Assembly: GCA_022497155.1 (NCBI GenBank)
Contig: MU385725.1
Span: forward strand, 620,001 to 684,000
DNA length: 64,000 bases
Direction: 5' to 3'
Origin: Whalleya microplaca
Lineage: Eukaryota; Ascomycota; Sordariomycetes; Xylariales; Xylariaceae
Under the pieces are notes generated by a model. It searched no databases. It saw only the letters and a program-made list of their open reading frames with translations, and was not told where the DNA came from. Below, piece by piece: positions 56,910 to 64,000 of the stretch. The position numbers were made by a program, and so were the translations under genes. Position 1 is the first letter of the stretch, and the number at the start of each line of letters is the position of its first letter.

Positions 56910-59696
56910 ATGGCTAGAGGAAAGCGCGCCACCAAGCGGACTCCGCAGCCTCCTCGACACCACCACCGCGAGGATCCGTCTATGCTCGCAGCCCAGAAGG
57001 AAGCTGAGCGACGAGAGCGAATTTTAGCTGATCGCCGCCGAACTGACGCTAAATGGCGACCTAAGATTCCAGAGGTCCGCAAGGTCAATTTCGAGAACTT
57101 CAAGAATCGCTTTCATGATGTCGATGAGCCTGACTACGCTATCGAAGCTTTGATGTCAGGTCCCAATCTTCAGCCGCAAATCCGGCGCGAGCAGGCTCTC
57201 CGTCGCAAGGAGGAGCTTGCTCGAGTACGCCAGAAGTATTTAATGTCTTATGGCGGCGTTGCTGACCATACATATACTTCCTCCGGGCCTAAGCGAGACG
57301 CCCAGGACAAAGCCCGACGGGAGAGGAGAGCAGATGCTAACCAGGTGAACGACACCGAGCTCCAGCGTATTCGAATCCAGTCTCAGCCTGTTCTGGGTCA
57401 TTTGACTACATTGCTGAAGGATACGGAGCAAAGGTCTGTCCCGCGGACTTTTGTCAGACCTTTCAAGGCGTTAGTTTACTTGCAGCCTAAGATGAAGGAA
57501 ATCCTTGCTACGTTGGAAGAGAAGTGGTCTGATTTCGAGGAACTGGAGGAGAGTGAGTCTGACAAAGCTGGAGGGACTCCTGAAGAGATAGAAATTGTGC
57601 AAGATGATGAATCTGGAGAGAAAGACTCCGGAGATCAAGACAATAGCGATGAAGACGACACCGAGTCTCTACTTTCAGTTGACTCCAATGCCGAAGACTT
57701 GGACGGTATCATGGACAGCACCGAAGCTCTTCGAGACATGCGATGCTACGTTGAGTTTATGGATAAAGAGGTCATGCCTCTTCACAATCGCTTCGATGGC
57801 ACCGACGCAGACAAAGTCAAGTTTGACGATTTATGGTCTCTATTCCGTGTAGGTGATCTGATTTACATGCCGGCTGCGGGCGAAACAGCCGGTAGATACC
57901 ACGAGGTCTGGAGGGTCTACAGAGTTGAGTGTCCGGATCCAGAGACTTCCTATCCTTCAACTGGATGGGAGTTTTTCTCCGACGAACTACAGCAGGACAA
58001 AAAGGCCAAGTTTACCGTTTTTGCCTATTATATCGATCATGATGGCAATTCCTTCGGTGCTGTACGACACAAATTTGAACTGGATTCGTTCGCAGGCGAG
58101 CGACTCATCGAGTCTCTTGAAGTCTACCCAATCCGTTACCGGCATAATTACCAAGTGTTGCTCGAGTCGCTAAAGACCCAAGGCCAAAGCTTCCAGCGGT
58201 TCCTGTCTGACCGACACCAAGCATACAATGCCTGGACACTGACCCGAAACCCACCATTCGACACGAGAGAACCCGAGAATGAAATCCTGAAAGATGAGAA
58301 GGGCGAACCAATGCGCCACCCTGAATTTGTCGAAAGTGACGTTATTGTCGACCTTGCAGAGGCCTACCAGAAAAACCCTGACTGGAGACCTACCTTTCAC
58401 AAAATGACAGTGAATAAGTCTATCAGATGCGAGGTCGAAGATGATGACATGAACATCCACCAATGGTTCAACGGGGCGCGACAGTCGCTCGCATTTGCGC
58501 AACGCGAAATTGTCCAAAAGTCTGATGGCGTGGAAATGTGGCAGCGGCGCGAGAATCTTAACATTGATGCGTTCATGCGCGAGCGCACCAAGGGATCTCG
58601 CACGTACGAAATGAAGCCTAAGGCATTGGAGCTGCGTGAAGAGGACTTCGTGCTGGTCCCCAAGCGCATGTTCGCGTATGCGCTGCGAGAACGCAGATTC
58701 GTCCCCGTCAACGCCAACTTCTTGAAGCCCATCCGCCGGCAGACAGGCGTGTTCGAGAACTTGAAGATCATCCGCGACTACAAGGACATCGTGCGTGGCC
58801 TTGTCGCTTCGCACTTTCAGAAGAAAGATTTCGAGCGCCGCTACGTCGATATGTCCACAGAAGGGCCCAGCCAGGATCTCATCCAAAACAAGGGTCGTGG
58901 TCTCGTGGTCTTGCTGCATGGAGTTCCGGGTGTTGGCAAGACAGCTACCGCTGAGGCTGTTGCTATGGAATACCGCAAGCCACTTTTCGTAATCACCTGC
59001 GGCGACCTTGGACTCACACCATCCGACGTCGAGTCGTCGCTCAGCAACGTTTTCCGTCTAGCCCACCTATGGGACTGCGTGCTCCTATTAGACGAGGCCG
59101 ACGTGTTCCTCTCGCAGCGCTCCAAGCTCGACATGAAGCGGAACGCGCTGGTGTCCGTATTCCTCCGCGTGCTGGAGTACTACAACGGACTCCTCTTCCT
59201 GACCACAAACCGCGTGGGCACCATCGACGAGGCCTTCAAGTCGCGTATCCACATGTCGCTGTACTACCCCCCGCTGGACAAGGCGCAGACGCGCGACATC
59301 TTCCGGCTGAACATCGCCAAGCTGCGCGAGATCGAGGCCCAGCGGCACGACATGACGGGCGAGCCGACGCTCGCCATCAAGGACGCCGACATCATCGACT
59401 TCGCCGGCCGCCACTACGAAGAAAACGCGCGGTCCACCGGATGCTGGAACGGTCGGCAGATCCGCAACGCCTTCCAGATCGCGTCTAGCTTGGCCCACCA
59501 CAACTACGCCCAGCAGGTCGAGCTCGCGCACAGCCGTGGCCAGCAGCCCCCTGCTGCGCCGGTGCTGGACCGTGGGCTATTTGAGAAGGTGCAGATGTCG
59601 ACACAGAGCTTTGATCGCCACATGAAAGAGTCGAAGGGATTCGATGCCGATTTACCCCTGCATGATACCTTCTACAAGGAAAACCGCTTCGAATAA
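56910..59696 (+). CDS. Large AAA+ ATPase of the fungal-expanded type
   Basis: Single exon, 928 aa. The N-terminal half is charged, with a basic start (MARGKRATKRTPQPP), a coiled-coil-like region and a strongly acidic stretch at about 210-265. The middle domain is one commonly found before the AAA module in fungal ATPases. The AAA+ domain has Walker A GVPGVGKT at about 671-678, Walker B LLLDEADVF at about 723-731, sensor-1 LTTNR, and an arginine-finger region SRIHMSLYYPPLD. Homologues are numerous in Pezizomycotina and mostly uncharacterised, probably remodelling proteins or nucleoprotein complexes. GC-rich codon use in the AAA part (from about 58.6 kb) differs from the N-terminal half. Confidence 0.9.
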   Translation: MARGKRATKRTPQPPRHHHREDPSMLAAQKEAERRERILADRRRTDAKWRPKIPEVRKVNFENFKNRFHDVDEPDYAIEALMSGPNLQPQIRREQALRRKEELARVRQKYLMSYGGVADHTYTSSGPKRDAQDKARRERRADANQVNDTELQRIRIQSQPVLGHLTTLLKDTEQRSVPRTFVRPFKALVYLQPKMKEILATLEEKWSDFEELEESESDKAGGTPEEIEIVQDDESGEKDSGDQDNSDEDDTESLLSVDSNAEDLDGIMDSTEALRDMRCYVEFMDKEVMPLHNRFDGTDADKVKFDDLWSLFRVGDLIYMPAAGETAGRYHEVWRVYRVECPDPETSYPSTGWEFFSDELQQDKKAKFTVFAYYIDHDGNSFGAVRHKFELDSFAGERLIESLEVYPIRYRHNYQVLLESLKTQGQSFQRFLSDRHQAYNAWTLTRNPPFDTREPENEILKDEKGEPMRHPEFVESDVIVDLAEAYQKNPDWRPTFHKMTVNKSIRCEVEDDDMNIHQWFNGARQSLAFAQREIVQKSDGVEMWQRRENLNIDAFMRERTKGSRTYEMKPKALELREEDFVLVPKRMFAYALRERRFVPVNANFLKPIRRQTGVFENLKIIRDYKDIVRGLVASHFQKKDFERRYVDMSTEGPSQDLIQNKGRGLVVLLHGVPGVGKTATAEAVAMEYRKPLFVITCGDLGLTPSDVESSLSNVFRLAHLWDCVLLLDEADVFLSQRSKLDMKRNALVSVFLRVLEYYNGLLFLTTNRVGTIDEAFKSRIHMSLYYPPLDKAQTRDIFRLNIAKLREIEAQRHDMTGEPTLAIKDADIIDFAGRHYEENARSTGCWNGRQIRNAFQIASSLAHHNYAQQVELAHSRGQQPPAAPVLDRGLFEKVQMSTQSFDRHMKESKGFDADLPLHDTFYKENRFE

Positions 59697-60324
59697 TGGG
59701 TGCCTTATCGTAGCAATTGTGTGTAAGTGCTTAGCGGACGGTGGGTCCAGCTGAACGCCGAGGCACATTTTGATAAGTTACCGAGGTCATTCATTTTTAT
59801 GTATGGAAATCTTTTGAGAGCTATCAGTCTGCATCACGGGATTTTTCTTTTTTCGGGAGGCAGATATTTTCCTTGTGATCCTTATCACCATTTATGAGTA
59901 CGTTACGATACAGTCTGGAGGTCAATTTCGGCATGGATGTCACTAGTACACAAGAATTATATCATGATAATGAATATATCGTTTCTACAGCGACTCATGC
60001 AATCTATCAATATTAGTCGAACTTAGAAACCCTAACGTGATATTTGTGCTACTTTATTACAAATAGAAAATGAGAAATCGCAGCTGTAGATGACGCTTGA
60101 AGCCCTGGCAAGTATGAGGGACGAGCGATTGTGCAATAAATAGGTCAGGAGAGGTAATCCTAAACTCTTAAACAATATAAGTGGTAGCACAAGAGTATAT
60201 GTAGATCAAGGTGATACGACCAGCATCATCTCTAGCTCATAAAAACGTCCTGGGAAGCTCATTAAAATAATGTGTAGAACAAATCTAAGAAATATCATCT
60301 TAGCCTTGGTTTTAGCTACTGCAT
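59697..60324. other. Convergent intergenic region
   Basis: 628 bp AT-rich region between the 3' ends of the AAA+ ATPase and phosphatase genes; nothing recognised. Confidence 0.5.
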
Positions 60325-61892
60325 TTATTGTACAACAAATTGCTCAGTGTGTGATTTATATAGCACAGAAGTATCGAGGTCCTCTCCAGTCGCAGACTTG
60401 ATGAAATCGACTTGCAGATTATTAGCATTCAAGATGCTAATTTTAGCGTAGCTGAAATCATCCGCATATGCAAACGCGTTATAGGAGAGGTTACTTCCGA
60501 CAGCACTAAGGCCCTCGATGTTTCCAGCACCGCCAGCCACGATGTACATAGGCGCCTTAGGGTCCTTCAAGCCATTGGGGTCTGCACTGTTGTTGTAGAC
60601 GGGCTGGAACCTCTGAGAATTGTGCACGTGGCCGAAGATGGCCAGGTCAACGCCGTATTTATAAAGTAGAGGCTCGAATGCCGCTTGGCACGGGTCGCAG
60701 CCACTGCCACCGGTGGTATACCACGGCCGGTGGCCGCCAATAATTAGCCACGGAGTGACGGTGCGATCGACCGAAGCGAAATCGGCTTCGAGGAACTCTA
60801 TCTGCTGATTTGGTACGCCGAACGGGCCACTGTCTAGGCCTGCAGAGCCCCCTGGTCCATCGGGTGCATCGTCAAAGTCCGTCTCCGTGTTTATCATGGT
60901 GAAATGAACCATGCCATATTCAAAAGAGTACCAGAAAGGCGGCTTTGAAAGCAACCGGGCCTTGTTGGCGTTCACCTTGGCGGCTTCCACGGGCGACGTG
61001 GACGGAAATGCAGTAGATAACGTATCGCCAAACCGTGTCATGAAATCGGTGAAGTTCTTCTGGCCGGCAGGGCACAACCCGGTGGTGTGGGGAATCTCCT
61101 GACAGGCGGCCTCATGGTTTCCGGGACTCGCCATATAGGCTTTGCGGCCAGCTATCGGGGAGAGCTGGCTGTAGAAATTCTCTAGGATAGCCTGGAAGGC
61201 ATTTTCGCCGTCGAGAAGGTTCTTGGGCTTGAGATACCAGTCGTCTGCATACGCGAAGTCACCAGGGTGCACGATAAATTCGTAATCGTTAATGGTATTC
61301 GCAAGTTGATTAATGGTTGTGTGGTTAAGCGAAGGGTCAACCAAGGGGATCGTGTCCCTTTTTCTTTCATCCATCCCAATGGTGTAGCCGTCAGCTCCAT
61401 ATACGCCCATGTCAATCACAGCATTCATAGCGAAAGGCGTTTGGTCGCCAGCTACCCGAGGGCTGAAGAAGTGTTCAATGCTGGAATTCGTCGACACTAT
61501 CTTATAATAATAAGTGGTAGCTGGAGTAAGTCCCGTGACCAGAACGGTGTTAGAGTAGGTACGAGAAGTAGCATATGTAGTTGATAACGATGAGCAGGCT
61601 TCCAAAGTGAGTGCATCACTAGAAGTCCCGTACTCTACACACGGCCGGTCCAGCTTCTGGTACGTGTTCCAACCAATGGAAACGGCTAAGTAGCAGCGTC
61701 ATCGTATTAGTCTATCATTGTTATACAAACAATAGCATGAGCAGTTTATACTGCTACGGACTCACCATTGGGGCCATTTATGGCAATGCGCTGTTGAACA
61801 GGAGTGGTTAAATCAGCAGGTTTGGGTGGATAGCTAGCGGTAGCAAAAGCAGAACCAGCTAAAGCTGGCAGCAAGGCAAATATAATCTTCAT
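60325..61892 (-). CDS. Secreted purple acid phosphatase-like metallophosphoesterase
   Basis: Exons 61766..61892 and 60325..61685 (80-bp intron) give 495 aa. A signal peptide of about 18 residues (ends SAFATA) precedes an N-terminal fibronectin-like domain. The metallophosphatase domain shows all metal-binding motifs in order: DMG, GDFAYADDW, GNHE, GGHRP and GHVHNSQR. Several N-glycosylation sequons are visible (NHT, NFT, NSS, NNS, NLS). Such enzymes have a dinuclear Fe/metal site and release phosphate from organic esters outside the cell at acid pH. Length and layout are usual for fungal phosphate-repressible acid phosphatases. Confidence 0.92.
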
Positions 61893-64000
61893 TATGCTAT
61901 CATCTACAAGAGCAGTAGGAAGTAAAGATTGGATACATATTCAGTCTGAAGTTTACAGGTGACAGAGTAGAGACTTGGCGTATTTATAATGTAGTTGATC
62001 TAAGTGGCTGACAAGCCCACCCACCCATTTGTCGTGCCGGATCTCTGACTAGGGTTACATTAACTGGGTGCACTTATAGCTCGTGGGGTAGATGATTGGT
62101 TGGGGAAGCTAGAAGATATTCAAAAACAAGCTCAATTGCCATGCGGCATTAGATCGGTGGGGGCCAATTTCAAGATTAGAAGGTGCATGAGAGCTCAGCT
62201 GAAGAATTTATAGCCACTTATTCCCGTCATCGAATAACGTGGGTGCTCTTCATTTCTTAGATTCAATTCTGTGTCTCTTAGACTATACAAGAAACCAACC
62301 GGTATGTATTGAAGGACTTTAACAACTATTCATGTTGGAACGTGATGTTGGATCCAGAGAGATGAATTTATAGGATCATAACTTACAGGCATCGCATGGA
62401 ATCTTATTATTAAGTATCTAGTTTGCAGTAGGTAAGTCATTGCCGTATATTCGAGGCTATCTTTTCATCATCTTCTGTTTTAATGTGCTGCCGATTTTGA
62501 TGTTTTCTACTTGGCAATACCTTCCCCTTATTGTACATAGGTCAACCACACCTTGTGTCCTAAGAAGTAAATGCCCTCGGTAGAAGTGATTAAGCTTCTC
62601 TAATAGTGGCTAAGACTTCCTTTGCTTTTCTTCCCTATAAGTACCTCCCTGTGCAATATCGTTCTATTCGTTCAGCACCTTACTTCTAGTAACCTACCTC
62701 TGCTGAGATTTGAAGTATTAGCGTCGCTTGAGCAAATGTCAATTATATGACTGGATCCTAGTTAAAAGAGTTATCTCGAGCTAAAAAGTCATCCATGTGC
62801 CATCTGTGGTAGTGGAGACAGAAGTACCTTAAAACTCAATGCCAAAGGACTAGAGCTAAACCTTGTGAGCAGACCAGCAGGAGGAAAATAACCCTGCCAA
62901 TCTTACCGATTTTTGAAACACAACACCTACACAGCGTCCCCAAATATTTTTCTGTCAATTGTTCAGATCAGCTTTCTAATGCATCTTAATTCCAAGCTAC
63001 GGGCCACTTCCCCTAGGTACCTGAAAGCAAAAGCTGCCGAATCGGGACCCATGCTAGGGCCTACTGAAAGAGCAGTCAACTGACATGTACTCCCACCATA
63101 TATACGAGGCAGCCATGTTTGCCTTCATTGTTATCTTCTTGTCTTTTCAGATACCATCTTAGGAGGAAACATGAAACTTGTTGCTTAAATTAGAAAAATG
63201 GGCGGTTTATAGGTTGATGGGAGTAATAATGGCTATGATAGCTACTATAGTACAATAGGTAACATGTTAGCATCTGGGTGATTTGTCATCACGCGCCAGA
63301 CTATGATCGGAGGCACTGGAAACTGCGGGAGGAATGATATATCGCCATTTGTTCCTATGGTATCTGTGTATATCGTCTGTTGTATCTCGGAGAGCTGTGA
63401 AGCGGCGCACACGAGCTTTAAATCGAAATTAGTGTTTCTATCCCTGATGGAATGCCCTCTTTTCAAGTTAATCCTAGTGGTGGGAAGGTTGAGTGATGAG
63501 GTAGGAGCTATATGAATAGGTGTTAGGTGCAGGAGACTACCTATGAAGTCGAATCTAGGAAGATCCCAAACAGGGGCACGACCAGAAAATATGCCGTGAA
63601 GGTGCGGATACGGATGATTACGCCACAGCCTTAGACAAGCTCCAAGATGGGTTACCAGTCCCGGAAGGACGAGCTCTAACAGCTTACTTACATACCCGCG
63701 CGACGGCGCTAATTTATGCGTAGCTAGCTCTACTTTGATAGTTCCTACATAGGCTTCTTCAAAACCCTTTAAAGATGATATTGTATATTTCGGTCTCACT
63801 CTTTAGGACAGTAAAGCCATGAAAATCGAAAACAGTATCGTCTTAAAACAGATGCTAAACCTTATAAACATTATCAATATAAATATATCTATGAGTAGAT
63901 TTCTCCCCTGAGAGAACATTTAAGGAAATGCGAAGCGCATTAAACATCCCATGGGTTATCCCCTCCTTTCTGACCAAAAAGGCAAGAAACGCCATGGTCT
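61893..64000. other. Upstream region of the phosphatase and end of window
   Basis: 2.1 kb. Besides the TATA-like box it contains a 184-codon minus-strand ORF at 63245..63799 with no recognised domain, signal or splice partner. It could be chance or a fragment. Nothing else can be supported. Confidence 0.4.
61981..61988 (-). promoter_or_regulatory. Candidate TATA box of the acid phosphatase gene
   Basis: TATAAATA on the minus strand, 89 nt before the start codon at 61892, a typical core-promoter distance. Confidence 0.45.

Noticed and set aside
63245..63799. 184-aa ORF near the window end
   Set aside because: No recognised domain, signal peptide or splice context, and it lies in AT-rich intergenic DNA. 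Kept only as a remark.

Overview
The window is nuclear DNA of a filamentous ascomycete, most likely a Eurotiales-type Pezizomycotina. Protein genes carry many short introns of about 48-160 nt with GT..CTAAC..AG signals. Zn2Cys6 regulators, HsbA-type wall protein, LysM and GH18 proteins, and FHIP and purple acid phosphatase orthologues are all typical of this group. No rRNA, tRNA, CRISPR array or intact transposon was recognised. Exon boundaries below were worked out by hand from splice signals, frame continuity and family motifs. They are predictions without transcript support.

Layout. (1) 0.2-0.9 kb: a secreted HsbA-family surface protein. (2) 2.1-25.3 kb: a compact putative catabolic cluster. 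It holds an intracellular GH3 beta-glucosidase, an FAD aromatic hydroxylase, an MFS sugar-porter-type transporter, an NCS1 nucleobase-type permease, an M20 N-carbamoyl/amide hydrolase, a Zn2Cys6 regulator, a class II aldolase/decarboxylase, a D-2-hydroxyacid dehydrogenase, an NmrA/isoflavone-reductase-like protein, a LigB-type extradiol ring-cleavage dioxygenase and a second Zn2Cys6 regulator. Several of these are divergent pairs sharing promoters that carry inverted repeats and a recurring CGCGGGG motif. The content suggests uptake, hydroxylation, ring cleavage and breakdown of an aromatic, perhaps N-heteroaromatic and perhaps glycosylated, compound. The substrate is unknown. (3) 26-37 kb: a decayed region with a class I terpene synthase broken by two TAG codons and a 62-bp foldback insertion, a multi-LysM secreted protein with two in-frame TAA codons, and a CBM18-GH18 chitinase whose C-terminal NucA/NucB nuclease domain is cut off by a TAG. 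Next to the chitinase is an intact gene that looks like a SUKH/SMI1-type protein. (4) 39-47 kb: an F-box protein, an unknown small protein and the FHIP (FAM160/RAI16-like) endosome-transport protein. (5) 49.7-54.4 kb: a broken small-protein locus and a head-to-head pair of related zinc-finger proteins, one with a frameshift at an 8-G run. (6) 54.4-56.9 kb: AT-rich, gene-poor DNA with a MITE-like foldback. (7) 56.9-61.9 kb: a large AAA+ ATPase and a secreted purple acid phosphatase. The last 2 kb has no gene I can support.

The most interesting items are the LigB/FAD/M20/aldolase catabolic cluster with its candidate operators, the chitinase-nuclease fusion with a possible immunity-like neighbour, and the clustering of in-frame stops between 26 and 37 kb (and again at 50 kb), most of which fit CpA-to-TpA (RIP-like) change.
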